A DNA stretch of 64,000 bases from Drosophila miranda (GCF_003369915.1 NW_022881614.1:26390336-26454335); one strand, 5' to 3'. Counted from the stretch's first letter, positions 34,495 to 46,808 are shown. Notes: generated from the letters alone by a model not told the origin. Translations and numbers: made by a program.

Positions 34495-35566
34495 GTTATA
34501 CCCGATACTTAGTCAGTATGGGTCTCCTCCGGCAGACGCCGCTAATATTAAACGACACGACAAAGAGTGCGTGCGAGAGAGACAGAAAATCAGTCTGAGC
34601 GTGACGTCGGGCGCTGCGTAGCCAGTGCAAATTGATTTGTTCCTTTTGGGTATAAAAATTATCCGATCTGATCCAGATTCAGCAGTCTGATAGATATGGT
34701 CATTATCTATGATTCTGCGTTTTTAGTTTTCTCGAATCTGCAATATTGTGGATGCAACAGATTTTCGTCCTTTGTGGGGGCGGAAGGGGGTAAGGCGAAA
34801 TTCTGAGATATACGTTTTATAGTGAGATCTAACAGAAGTTCGGATACCAAATTTGGTTACTCTAGCTTTAATAGTCTCTGAGATTTGTGGATGCCCCAGA
34901 TTTTCGTCCTTTGCGGGGGCGGAAGGGGGTGTGGCGAAATTTGGACACGAAACGGTCAAGGTCCGATATCACAGGAGTGTGGATACCAAATTTGGTTGCT
35001 CTGGCTCTTATAGGTTCTGAGATCCTTGAACTCATATTTTGCAATTGGCAAAGCCGACCATGAAACCTGTGTGTTAGAGAGAGACAGAGCGAGAAAGAAT
35101 GAAATTGTTTTCTTGATTCTGCCTATAATAATTATACGATCTGGTTGAGATTTTACACTCTAGAACATATAGTCATCCTCTACGATTCTGCGTTTTTGGC
35201 TTTATCGTATCTTTAAAAATGTGGATGCCACAGATTTTCGTCTTTTGTGGGGGCGGAAGTGGGCGGGGCGAAGTTTTGAAATATTTTTGTAGCAGTGACA
35301 TATCACAGAAGTCTGGATACAAAACATCCTTGCTCTAGCTCTTATAGTCTTTGAGCACTAGGCGCTGAAGGGGACGGACAGACGGACGGACGGACAGACG
35401 GACAGACGGACAGACAGACATGGCTCAATCGACTCGGCTATTGATGCTGATCAAGAATATATATACTTTATGGGGTCGGAAACGATTCCTTCTGGACGTT
35501 ACACACATCCACTTTTACCACAAATCTAATATACCCCAATACTCATTTTGAGTATCGGGTATAAAA
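34495..35566. mobile_element. DINE-1/SGM-like (Helentron-type) repeat
   Basis: Non-coding repeat bounded by TACCCGATAC-type ends. It has an internal module (ATTTTCGTCCTTTG followed by GGGGGCGGAAGGGGG) repeated about three times (near 34755, 34900 and 35230) and a GACGGACA-type tetranucleotide array at about 35376-35420. A GAGTTGC/GCAACTC hairpin (34467-34490) lies at the left edge. The tetranucleotide array and GGCGGAAG modules are typical of DINE-1/INE-1 and obscura-group SGM repeats. It sits in the intron of the ODAD4-like gene. A partial second copy is at 60588-60855. Confidence 0.65.
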
Positions 35567-35612
35567 AGGGCATTTCTACATGACACGACACACACCTTAC
35601 ACGCAGCATCGA

Positions 35613-35626
35613 GCGCCACCTGCCGA
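35613..35626 (-). promoter_or_regulatory. Partial CTCF-like motif upstream of the ODAD4-like exon
   Basis: Minus-strand TCGGCAGGTGGCGC matches 12 of 14 positions of the CTCF core and contains AGGTGGCGC. It is about 200 bases before the ATG at 35823, with a TATCGATT (close to a DRE site) at about 35669. Confidence 0.3.
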
Positions 35627-35822
35627 CACTCAAAGCTTTTCAAAAGCTGTTCCTTGATTGTTATTTGGTATCGATTGTTGACCTATCAAAGGCGCCAGTT
35701 TCCGTTTCCCTGGCAACAGTTCAACGGGCGAATCAATTACCGTTTGTTTGGCGCTGTCATAGAAAGGTGTCAGATTTTCACACCAACTTTTGGCCCTGAT
35801 TGTAGCTACTAGGAGAAGCTCT

Positions 35823-36716
35823 ATGGAAATGTCGAGTGTGCTGAACAACATCCTCACCGTGGACAAGGAGCAGGAGCTTCTGCAGAGCTTCATCCGGACG
35901 GGAGCCAATGCAGACGAGGAGTCCTTGGACGAGTCGCACAAAAGGTCAAAGGGTCGCGGAAGTCGCAGCTCCCACAAGCCGCCCATATGGGATCGCCGCG
36001 AGTCGCGCGGCGGACGCAGGTCGTCGGGCGATCGTGCGGGGGGTGGCAAGCAGGCTGAAGACGGTGGCGACGGTGCCGGAGGCAAGCGTGGCAACCGCAT
36101 CGAGGCAGAGCTACGGGCAGCCCGAAAACGCATCGAGGAGCAGATTGCCAAGAAAAAGAAGCCCAAGGAGAACTTCGTGGACTTCTACACGGACAAGGAT
36201 CGAGCGGCTGCCGTTAGCGCCGGGGCTTTCGACATCAAACAGAAGCAGGACCGCAACGAGGCGCTACTAATACCCGACGAGGCAGACATAAGCTCGGTCA
36301 TAGCTCTGGGGCTCAAGGAGATCAAGAATGCCAATCCCGAGAATGCCATCCACTTCTTCTGCAAGGTCTTTCCTTGAAACATCCTCCCATTGACACTGCC
36401 ACTCCGCATTCCTATTTCTGGTTTTCCGTTTCTAATGGTCGGTCCCTCTGTTTTTCAGGCTCTGGAGCTGAGGAGCACGGACATCAATGCCTTGATATCG
36501 CGCAGTAAGTGCTATCTGCTGCTGGGCGAAGCCTCCAAGGCACTGCAGGACGCGGAGACAGCCCTCGGAGAGGAGAAGAACAATATACGAGCCATCTACC
36601 AAAAGGCGGAGTCGCTCTACTATTTGGACCAGTTCGAGCAGAGCCTCATGTTCTTCCACCAATTGCAAACTCCCAATTTCTTGGATATTGTATTTCTTCA
36701 TATATTGTACGAGTAG
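35823..36716 (+). pseudogene. ODAD4/TTC25-like TPR protein, truncated
   Basis: ODAD4 (TTC25) docks outer dynein arms on cilia. Exon 35823-36365 (ATG at 35823) encodes a basic, disordered N-terminal region and the first TPR helix (ALGLKEIKNANPENAIHFFCK). Exon 36459 onward adds ALELRSTDINALISRSKCYL and a second TPR ending EQSLMFFHQ, close to the N-terminal TPRs of animal ODAD4. The 93-bp intron has a good acceptor but a weak donor (GTCTTT). Family similarity stops at about 36663, and the frame ends at 36716 in unrelated sequence (stop TAG). Relatives are several hundred residues longer. Either the rest is deleted or a further intron is missed; no later TPR exon is visible before Synaptojanin. 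Confidence 0.65.
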
Positions 36717-36719
36717 TCA

Positions 36720-37404
36720 AGTCGAACTCAAGTGCGATGGAAGGCCCATCCGCGATTGAAACTATATATAATTAATCAACATGTTAGCCAACAGCAGCTT
36801 GCGAGTGAGGAATAAATAGGTACGGTATATCATCATTCAGATTGTACTGCGATCGTGGCCCGACTGCTGCCTAACAATGGTACTCGTATAATTTCATAAA
36901 TTGACTAGTACGGCTATATAGTATATAGTTGATTTAAACGATATGTTTATGCCGAGTAATTCCACTTAAGTAGGTCAGGCTTTGTTCCTTGCGATCCTTG
37001 GCGTATTGGTGCACCGGGGTGAGTACGTCTGGCCAGCGGTAAACATGCATAAAAAGTGATATTCTCATCCAACAAAGGGCTAACATGCAACGTTCTACGG
37101 GTACGTAATTTAGTCTCGTTTAGTTTTGATTCTGGCTAGAGGCTATCGAAATAAGCACATAACTTAAGTAGGTAGTGTGCAGGATACGTGCGCAAACAGA
37201 GATTCATCTATGTTGTGTGGCTCCTTCGCTCTCTCTAAACAAGTTTGTTAATATATTCGATTATATTTCGGTACGCGATTCCAACGTTAAATACAGAAAT
37301 GCGGAATGTAAGATTGCGAGCTGTGGGGTAAAAATAACACTGATTAGAGGATCAGAGGGAATAAGGACTACCACTTCCGTACTCACCCCATGGGCCTGTT
37401 CCGC
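36720..37404. other. Intergenic between ODAD4-like gene and Synaptojanin 3' end
   Basis: No gene, repeat or transposon recognised. AT-rich with short frames only. Confidence 0.5.
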
Positions 37405-40400
37405 CTAGTTGTTAGTGGGTCGCGTTGGCAGCGGCGGTGCATTGCCGCTTCTATTTGGTATCGGTGGCGGACCACGACCTCGATTCGGGAGCGGTGGCGG
37501 GGGACCCATCGGTGCTCCAGCTGCTCCAGCTGCTCCAGCCTGGCGTCGAAGGCTGTCCACAGGGCCGCCGCCAATGACTGGAGGCGGTCCAGCCGGGGGT
37601 GGGTGGCGCGGTGCGGGAACGTCGTCTTGGATCTCCTCGTATATATTGCTAGCGGTCTCGTAGGCGGTGTCCGGCATCTCCAGCGATGGCTGCTTCGAGG
37701 ATGGGGTTGCGGCAGAAGACGAGGGCAGTGGGCGGACCGGAGGCCACTGCTGAGCTAGTGGCCTTGCCCGAAGATGAGCACGATGAACAGACGGAGGCCA
37801 GCTCTGTGGGGGAATGCGTTTTGGAGGAGGGTGTGTTGTCCATGGCAGGCGGTCGAGGAGGCGCTTGCATCGGCTGGAGGAGCTCTTGCATCAGGGGCTG
37901 GGGGGCATCGGCGGCTTGGCCGGCTTGGGGACAATGCTGATGACCCCGACATGCGGGATGTGACGTGGCGAGTTCCTTGGCGACATGGGCATGGGCGGGC
38001 GAGCGGGAGGTCGCGTCGGCGGCTGCTTGGGCCGCTGAGGAACCTCCGGCGATACTTGCAACAGCTGGGCCTGCTCTGTGGGATTAGCACACAGCGGAAT
38101 GGTGTTTGTGGTGCATAGCTCGATCTCGCTGTCCACCAAGTGCTGCCAGTCAGAAGACTTTAGCTCGAAGACCAGCTCCAGGCCGCAGACTTGTGTGCTC
38201 CGTTTGGCGGCGGCGTTCAGGGCCGCCTCGCCGTCTCGGTAGGTCACCCACATGGTGTCCTCCACATAGCGCACGAGGGTAACCTCACCCATCTTTGACA
38301 GCTCGGCAATCAGTGCAGACATCACGCTCTCGTCATAGATGGTGGGCCCCTCGTCGTCGACCGAAGATTCCATGACATGCACCACAATCGTAGAATCTGG
38401 GGGTCCCAGATCCCTGATGACCTGCTCAAAGACTGTCCGTCGGCGCTGCTGATCAATCTCCCTAATCTCTGCATCAATGATGGCGATGACGGGACGATGA
38501 TCACTCTGTTTCAGCTCGGAGCGTCCGTAATGGATGAGTTTCCCAGGATTCCAAGAGGGAAAGTCGCCTTCGGCCAAAGCCTTCATTCGGCGCCAGACAC
38601 ACCTGTCCGTCCAGGCTGGCGCCCGCTGCTTTTCCGACGTGTCGTAGTCGTCGCTGAAGAGATCTTACTTGTAGGTCGGATCGAAACCGATCTCCCCCTC
38701 CAGGAACTCCGAGAAAACGTTGCCGGCCTCTTGCTCCTTCCGCAGCTGATCAAACTCGAGGACCGTGGAGAGATCGCCGGTGCGGACACACTCCTTAATC
38801 TCATCCTTCTCCATGTCGATGCGGTAGTTGAAGTCTCCGCACCAGAACACCCAATCGTGCCCATGGGAAAGGCCAGCTTCCTGGTGATCTCAGCGTAGTC
38901 GGCGTTCCTTTCCGCCACCTGCGACTGGCCGGCCGCAAAGTGGGCGCACACAAAGCACATTGAAGTGCCGTGGAGAACGAATCTGATGGCGCAGGCTCCC
39001 TTGTTTCCCGTGGCCTCACCCAGGCCCGTCTTCACACAATCAATTGCCACGTCCCGGATGTGGGGAGCATGCTCCGGTCGTATGTATATGTACAGGCAGA
39101 CGCCCACCAGCTGTTGGTAGGTAAGCAGCACATAGTCGTTGTCCCGGGAGATGGTCTTCTGCAGCTCCTCGGCCAACTGCTTGGCGTTGTCCGTGCTGGC
39201 TGCCATGATGTTCGAGGCATTCAGGTCCACGATCTCCTCGAAGCCAATTGCATAGATGTCTACTGGATGATCGACATGCTCAGAGGGATTGTTCACACCC
39301 ACAAGGGCTTTGGATCGAGCCATGGCGTGGCAGTCTAGCAGCCAGTCTGCCAAGGAATCTTTGAAGACAATGCTCTGGAAATGCTTTCCGCCATTCACGT
39401 TGTAAGTGCCTACGGCGATCCGGGCCATGCGCGGGTGTACGTACTCCGTGTAGCGCTTGCACAGCTCCCTGAGCACCGTTGTGGGGCATGCAGCATGTTG
39501 GAGGGCAGCAGGATCCGTGCCCGATCAGCCAGCTCCGAGCTGAGTGTCAAGCCCACCAGGAGAACGTCAATTGCTTCCTGAAATGATTTCCAGTGGCTGT
39601 TAATAAGTTTTCCTCTAGTTTATGGAAGACACTTACCTGCTTGGAGTTGTCCAAAAGGTTGTTCTGTATGGTTGTTGATCCACATCTGGCGGAAGATCTC
39701 TTCGAAACGCGAAATGTTCTGCGGCTTGCCCCCCATCTTCAGCGATTCCAGCTGCAGGTTGAGCATGTCCAAGCCCAGGTAGGTCTGCACACAGCTCGTG
39801 CGATCTAGGCAGTCCAGGCAATTGGTGCGCACAACTCCAAACTGCTCTCGGACCACCTGACCATTGGACGCATGGAACACACCGTAGTTGGCCCCACAGG
39901 CCACAATTCGTTCCTTCAGCTTGGCCAAAGCGGAGAAGTTGCCGCCGCGGTACTCCTGGTGATAGTCGAATACCACGTGAGGTACATCCTTGTGGGCGGA
40001 CATGCCGTGGTGCCGCTGGAACTCATTGCTCAGCATGGCCTCGCCCTCTTTGCTGCCGATGAGTGAGCTGCCCAGGAGATTCACAATCGTCTGATAGCCA
40101 TAGCGTTGCCTCATCATGCTCATGTGTCGATCGAAAGCGGCAGCGGATGTCTCGAAGCCTCGAGATAGCTTGACTTTGTGCGATCCCACCTGAACACCCG
40201 GCTGCTCCCAGAAGAGTGGCACTGAGCCCCTAGTTTGGATATGGCTGGTAACCTCCCCATTCACATAGATCACCTGCTCCGTCTCCACAAAGTTGGCCAC
40301 GTAGCCCTCCTCGTTGGTGCCGCGCACATTGAACCGGGTGCCGGCCCGCTCACAGCTCAGCCTGGAAATAATGGCTGCCCGGGCGTTCTTGGCCCCTACG

Positions 40401-41017
40401 TAGACAGTGCGAATCTCCACGGAGCCACACATGGCCTGGAGTAGCCACGACTGGCAGTCAATGCCGAAGCGCATAAGGTGTATGTGCATCATGCGGTTCC
40501 AGAAGAAGCGGTTGTCCGTCTCCGAGGTCTGCTGCCGCCGCTGGGCGCACAGTGTGATGTCGAACTTGCTGAATGAAGATCCGGAGGTGCCAGCCGTCGC
40601 ACTGGCGCTGGTATTGATGTGGGCGAAGTAGAACGTTCCGGAATTGAGAAGCTTGCGCACCTCACTAATCTTGTCCTTATTGGGGGCCGCGTTCTGCAGC
40701 GACACGAAGGTCGTCTGCGTGATTCGAAAGATCTCCACATCTCCGATCTTCCCCATGGACACGCAGCCGGTCACCAGCACCAGGAACAGCACGGTGCTCT
40801 CACCAGCATTCAACTGCAGGACTCCCAAGCATCCGTAGGCGTCGCAGACTTTCGTGTACTGCTTCCTTATCACGTCCGTTTCCTGTTGCGTCAGCAGAGC
40901 TACAGCGTGTGACTCGAACAAGATGCTGACGCTCTTGTGGCGATGCTCCAGCAGTACACTGTGCGGCGACGGAGCTATGGACTTTTCCAGCACACGAATC
41001 ACCTTTGACATGGCCAT
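37405..41017 (-). pseudogene. Synj: Synaptojanin, phosphoinositide phosphatase, degenerated copy
   Basis: Synaptojanin strips PI(4,5)P2 from endocytic vesicles with a SAC and a 5-phosphatase domain. The start MAMSK (41017) and SAC domain (catalytic NCLDCLDRTS) are intact in exon 1 (39637-41017); a 59-bp intron (39578-39636) follows. The 5-phosphatase has [25 protein letters not shown] and KQSDHRPV motifs; the C-terminal region is proline-rich. Lesions seen: a deletion with frameshift after WINN near 39670; a one-base loss near 39488; a small frameshifting deletion near 38853; TAA in place of a Tyr codon at 38665-38667; a one-base loss in a C run near 37900; a further frameshift near 37830. 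The last frame ends at 37405. Only the SAC part could be made intact. Confidence 0.85.
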
Positions 41018-41745
41018 CTCTATGTCTGTCTGTCTGTCTTTCTGGAATTATCTAATCCTTTTCTCGGAATGATTCTGGTTTCTCGTGCTCTTCCAACCAC
41101 ACTTGGCTAAGACATCTGCAAAAGTGAATGGGAAATTGTTAATTGTGGGTGTACTTTACTTTTCCATTCCCTTTTCTCGAGCATTTAGACATTCTCGCCA
41201 AGTTTGCTGGTCAATGCATATATGTATGTACGTACATGTGCAATTAGAATTTAAATCATTTTTTATCTGTGCATACTCGTATATGCAACTGCTTAACATT
41301 TTAAATGAATTAATTGACCTCAAAGTCAAGGGTATCGAAATATCGTTCTAGACTAATTTTCATATTTCTGCCCGTTTGAGAGTCACAAAAGCCACGACGA
41401 GGCGGCCTGCTAAACATCAACAGACAACTTTGATGTATAAACAAACCGAGACGAGAAAAATTTTGCAAGAATTTTCCAATATTTCCGCTTACTCCCACGC
41501 AGTCAAGCTCACCCACAGGGTCTCGACCCGGTGGACCTACGGCAGTGTGTACGTGCGTCTGATAAACACTTTTTTGGGAGGGTGGAGTGGAGGCATTGTA
41601 TAGATTTTTCACATTGGGAAAAACTATTTTGAATTGGGAATTAGACAATATGCACACTTTCACAGCTTCACCCCACCTTCGCACGGACATTCATATGAAC
41701 TTGTATATAAAGGTTCTTGGCACTTTGACTATTGTTTATACCTTT
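41018..41745. other. Region upstream of Synaptojanin
   Basis: Likely holds the Synaptojanin 5' UTR and promoter, but I cannot place a start site. No other gene recognised. The sequence GTATCGAAATATCG near 41330 is reminiscent of paired DRE-like sites. Confidence 0.4.
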
Positions 41746-41747
41746 TT

Positions 41748-42165
41748 TTTATTTTTTTTTTTTTTTTTTTTTTTTTTAGGGTTTAAGTTACCAAGCTACC
41801 CGTGAGTAGCGTGGGATTATTTGGCCGCCCGCCTTTTTAAGGTGGAAATTGCCAAGTCAAAGAATAGAAGATGTTGGAGTACTGTTTATAGCTTTACATC
41901 AATTTCGTCGATGAAGTCAATTAGTGTTTGGTATGCGCTGATGTTTTCTTTTTCAAAGAATTTGTAAATATCATTATATTTTCTTAGAGATGGAAAGTTT
42001 TGCCTTGTTGTGTTGTACTTTGTACAATTGAAAATTAAATGCGAGGCGTTATCGATACTATCGCATGTATCACATATGTTACTAGGAACTACATGTTTTT
42101 TGGCGAGAGTGTGCCTATCGAATGCGTTACCACTAAGCAGTCTGTTGATTCTTTTATAGGCTCTG
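41748..42165 (-). mobile_element. 3' tail of a non-LTR retrotransposon
   Basis: A T tract at about 41748-41778 is the poly(A) tail of a minus-strand insertion. Upstream of it the frame ending at 41886 encodes a typical LINE C-terminus with a CDTC...SHLIFNC zinc-knuckle-like motif. The copy is severely 5'-truncated; its exact left boundary in the reading direction is uncertain (about 42165). Family not resolved. Confidence 0.55.
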
Positions 42166-42449
42166 CACACTGAGCCCATCCCGGGGGAATGGTGGGATTT
42201 TTTGACAGATGTGAAACTCCGATTCACACTGCCACCATCCGTCAAAAACAGCTTCTTTTTTTTTTTTTTTTTTTTTCATTTAGCGTTGAATCCGTACATT
42301 GCATATAACGTATCTTAACATCACTGGTAAATAATATTGGGGTAGCCAAACCTAATGCTAAATGCGAGAGGACTTACAAAAAATATAATATTATAATATT
42401 GGGAGGGAAACTTAGAGTTGGCCAATAGTTTTGGCAAAACCCAATCTCA

Positions 42450-44239
42450 TCAAGGCCTGGCAGGTAGTAATCGTCTGGCGAGCATACTATGGTGTCTAAT
42501 TAGCCTGTCACTGTATCTTCTTGTGTGCCTTCCAATCTGCTCCTCTACTGTATGCAGATTCAAATCCCGATGTAGGGTGGAGCCGCGCACGTACCAAGGG
42601 CAGCTCGTTATTTGCCTCATGGCGCGATTCTGCAAGACCTGTATCCGTTTATAGTTCGATTTGGCAGCTATACCCCAAATCTGCTCACCGTAGAGCCAGA
42701 TCGGGGCTACACAGTGTACATAAACTGCTCTTTTGGCTCTCAGTGACATGGTGCTTCTTCTGTTAATCAGCCACCGCATTTGCTGCATTCTTTCCCCACA
42801 TTTACGAGCCGTAGCTTTCAAGTGTGGACCAAAAGTAAGACGCTTATCAAGGGTGATACCGAGATACTTTGCTTGCTCTGGTTGGTCCAAAGTTACGCCT
42901 TCAAACTTTATGGGTGGGGTGTGGTCTATGAGCGCTTTCAGGGTGAAGCATGGATTGGTGGTCTTCAGTGGGTTGACTTTTAAATTCCATCTTTTGCACC
43001 AAGCTGCCAAAGAGTAGAGGTACTCTTGGAGACCATCTGCTGCCTCAAGGCGGCACTTGGAGCTGTAGAGCAGTGCTATATCGTCCGCGTAGGTAGCAAG
43101 CAGAGCCTTACGGGGGCCTCCATATGTTGCTCGCTTGGGGAGGGTAGATCTGCAGTATAGATAGAGTAAAGCAACGTGCCAAGGACGCTGCCCTGTGGAA
43201 CTCCAGCTCTCATTTGGCAAGGGGTTGAATGTGTGTTCCTGAACCTGACCATAAACTGACGTCCTTCCAAGTATGATCGTAGGACACCGTAGGATGGTGC
43301 TGGGAACAGTTTTTTAATTTTGCTCAGTAGGCCGATATGCCAAACTCTATCGAAGGCTTGCTGCATATCAACGAAGACTGCATTGCAGTATTCTAGATCA
43401 TCATAGGCCTGTAGGATGTGTCCTGCCAATCTGTGGACTTGCTCCACTGTGCCGGGCCGGCACCGAAAGCCAAACTGGTGATCCGGCAAGATACGGCATT
43501 CCTTGATTATACTACCAAGACGATTGGCAAGAAGCCTCTCCCATACCTTAGATAAGGAAGACAAAAGACTTATTGGCCGATACGACTCAGGGTCGTCCTC
43601 CGGTTTTCCAGGCTTATGGATCATCAGGATTGTTGCTATCTTCCACTGCTTAGGGAAAAACTGCATCCTTAACATGGCGTTAAAAATGAGCACTATGTAG
43701 AGTATCGCCCGAGTAGGCAATGCTTTCAGTATGGGTACCTGGTTGGTGATCCAGTTGCAAGGATCTTAGCGCCAGTAGCAGAGATGGCTTCCGCTAGCTC
43801 TCGCCCCCTAGGGGAATTGTAAGTGTCTCCCCACAGCCAGTGTCGGGCATTCCAGTCACCACCAACCAAATACCTTTGCCCGCAAGCACGGAGTGCATCG
43901 ATGTAATGTCTTTCCTCAATCCTGACTCTGGGAGGGCAGTAAATGGCGCTGAACTCCACATCGCCCAGTCCTGTGGCTACTTTTACTGCTGACATTTGCA
44001 TGCTGCGTGTCTCAATGACCCTTTGTGGAAAATGACGAAGCGAAGTCTTAACTAAAACCGCAACTCCACCAGGCTGGATAGAAGGCATATCCATGTATTT
44101 TTACAGCTGCCCCTCTTTTAGTTCTGATCTCCGTCAAAAGAAGAATGTCAACGCTATTCTTGTGCGCGAAGAGCTCAACTTCTTTTGCTTTCCCTGAAAT
44201 GCCGTTAGCATTCCAGATGAGAACCTTTAGTGGGTTCAT
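42450..44239 (-). pseudogene. Jockey-clade ORF2, endonuclease-RT remnant
   Basis: The endonuclease starts MNPLKVLIWNANGI (44239), shifts frame near 44090 and continues to GGDWNARHWLWGD and TGSPTRYPY (43726). The C-terminal endonuclease and RT N-terminus are then missing. RT resumes at about 43720 with FPKQWKIATI, SYRPISLLSSLSKVWE, VFVDMQQAFDRVWH and RAGVPQGSVLGTLLY, then shifts frame near 43150-43220 to YADDIALLYSS and thumb sequence ending at 42450. The element is dead. Confidence 0.75.
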
Positions 44240-46808
44240 TGAGATGCTGAAACGTTGTTCTGGAGCTGAAGATTAGATCCAGCCCATTGCTTAATCGTGT
44301 TGGCCAATTCAAAAACCATTTTTTCAAGTTTTTCAAGGCGTTGATTGGCTTGACTATTATGCTGCTGCTGTTCTTGCTGCTGTTGCTGTAGCCACATAAG
44401 AAACTGCTGCTGCTGCTGCTGTTGGAGCTGTTGTTGCCATTGTTGAAATTTTGTCTGCTGTTGTTGTAGCAGTGCATGAACTTCATATGAATTCTGTTGC
44501 TGGTTATTCAATCCTTGTGGCTGATGCGCTTGTAGACTATGAAAACGACGCTGAGCAGGTGTAGCAGGTATTGCATTTGAATTACCATTTGCTACGGCAG
44601 CATAGGAGGCTCCTGTATTACTTCTAGTGCCTACCAAAGGTTGGTGCTGAACAATATTTCGCTGGTGCTGCTGTATTGTTGGTCTATTAGCCCCTTTTTG
44701 TGACTAGACTGCAAGGTAGGAAACTGTTGCTGGTCACCAGGAAGTGTGGTAGAGTATGCATATGCCACTTGATTATTTAAGGGGACATGACCCGTCCTGT
44801 TCGTATTAATTGCCTTCAATTGCCTTATTCAATCCTTGTGGCTGATGCGCTTGTAGACTATGAAAACGACGCTGAGCAGGTGTAGCAGGTATTGCATTTG
44901 AATTACCATTTGCTACGGCAGCATAGGAGGCTCCTGTATTACTTCTAGTGCCTACCAAAGGTTGGTGCTGAACAATATTTCGCTGGTGCTGCTGTATTGT
45001 TGGTCTATTAGCCCCTTTTTGTGACTAGACTGCAAGGTAGGAAACTGTTGCTGGTCACCAGGAAGTGTGGTAGAGTATGCATATGCCACTTGATTATTTA
45101 AGGGGACATGACCCGTCCTGTTCGTATTAATTGCCTTCAATTGCCTTATTCAATCCTTGTGGCTGATGCGCTTGTAGACTATGAAAACGACGCTGAGCAG
45201 GTGTAGCAGGTATTGCATTTGAATTACCATTTGCTACGGCAGCATAGGAGGCTCCTGTATTACTTCTAGTGCCTACCAAAGGTTGGTGCTGAACAATATT
45301 TCGCTGGTGCTGCTGTATTGTTGGTCTATTAGCCCCTTTTTGTGACTAGACTGCAAGGTAGGAAACTGTTGCTGGTCACCAGGAAGTGTGGTAGAGTATG
45401 CATATGCCACTTGATTATTTAAGGGGACATGACCCGTCCTGTTCGTATTAATTGCCTTCAATTGCCTTATTCAATCCTTGTGGCTGATGCGCTTGTAGAC
45501 TATGAAAACGACGCTGAGCAGGTGTAGCAGGTATTGCATTTGAATTACCATTTGCTACGGCAGCATAGGAGGCTCCTGTATTACTTCTAGTGCCTACCAA
45601 AGGTTGGTGCTGAACAATATTTCGCTGGTGCTGCTGTATTGTTGGTCTATTAGCCCCCTTTTTGTGACTAGACTGCAAGGTAGGAAACTGTTGCTGGTCT
45701 CCAGGAAGTGTGGTAGAGTAAGCATATGCCACTTGATTATTTAAGGGGACATGACCCGTCCTGTTCGTATTAATTGCCTTCTTTGCGGAGCCCATTGATC
45801 GCCGTAGAAACTCCTGATACCATTGGCATCCTTTGTAACTGGCCATATGGCTTCCAGAGCAGTGAATGCAGGTTGGCTGTGCATCTAGGGGGCGTGTGCA
45901 TTGTGAGGTTTGGTGATTTTCACCGCATCTGGCACAGTTGTGATGTCGGCGGCAGTATTTGGCTGTGTGGCCGAAATCCTGGCATCGACGACATTGAGCA
46001 ATCTCTGTGGATTTTCGAAACAATCCACAATTGCTTTATAGGTATCACTGTCTTTGGGGAGGATTCTGACCGTTTCCCCCTGGTTAGCTTTGACGACAAC
46101 GTTATTCAAATTTGCAACGTCCTTTATGACATCAAATAAGTCATTTAAGTTGCTAATATTGACAACTATTTGCGGTGGTTTTGGAGGGCCTTTAAGCTGA
46201 TTACCAGAGCTCGTTGATTCTCCTTGAAGACACTGGTCTGTATTAACTGCTTCATAAAGGTGTTCATCCAGTTGGTCATTTCCAGCGTCTGCATCTACAT
46301 TCATCCGAACTTCCTCATTATTACTATCACTTGGGATGTTCGTGTCAAGAATGGAAAATCTGTTGTTGGTGTTTGCCTGTTGGCTTGTAGTGGGGGGCAA
46401 GCCCAGGTCCCGGCCGCCGCTCCCTCGTTTAGATTTAGATGACAAAGTCTGATCGTTTTTTCTTTTGCCCGTTCTCCGTTTTTGAGCATCCAGAAGTCGT
46501 TCGGCAGCAGTGCGAAGTGTTTTTGCCTCAGTGTCGTCGGGGCATGTGGATATGGAGTTTTCTTGGCTATCAAAGCTTAGTGCAGGGCAGATACTGCTTA
46601 TTGTAGCAGTTGCCATGGTGTAGGTGGTGTTGTTGGTGGCACTAGTGAATGTTACTGTTGTTGTGGTTTCTGTGCATGTAGAGCGTTCAGCCTCTGAACG
46701 GTACTCAGAACGAATCTCAGAAGGTAATTTGCCTGATATTAGAAGCATTCTCTCATGATCAGTCCGCTTATTTCTAAGCCGAGAGTCAGATGAACTATTC
46801 GCATTCAT
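44236..46808 (-). pseudogene. Jockey-clade ORF1 (Gag), frameshifted and internally amplified
   Basis: The N-terminal part runs from MNANSSSDSRL (46808) in one frame through a PPQIVVNISNLNDLFDVI domain and continues in another frame after about 46020 with knuckles CRRCQDFGHTAKYC, CARCGENHQTSQC and CIHCSGSHMASYKGC. The Gln-rich C-terminal part (44236-44637) is separated from the knuckles by three extra copies of a 321-bp unit. In these copies a one-base loss (CCCC against CCCCC) shifts the frame to an early stop. Gag binds element RNA in this family; this copy could not produce the normal protein. Confidence 0.7.
44504..45782 (-). repeat. 321-bp tandem repeat array, four units, inside Jockey ORF1
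   Basis: Units start at 44504, 44825, 45146 and 45467 (each TTATTCAATCCTTGTGG). The first three appear identical and carry a one-base deletion and GTCACCAGG. The fourth, at the ORF1 5' side, has the undeleted form and GTCTCCAGG. The array therefore arose by amplification of an already mutated unit, or is an assembly artefact. Confidence 0.9.

Noticed and set aside
42550..42580. tRNA-like T-loop sequence GATTCAAATCCC
   Set aside because: No matching acceptor, D or anticodon stems; it is part of the Jockey element. No tRNA or rRNA gene was recognised in the window.
44504..45782. CRISPR-like array
   Set aside because: Units are contiguous 321-bp tandem copies of a retrotransposon gene with no spacers, in an animal genome.
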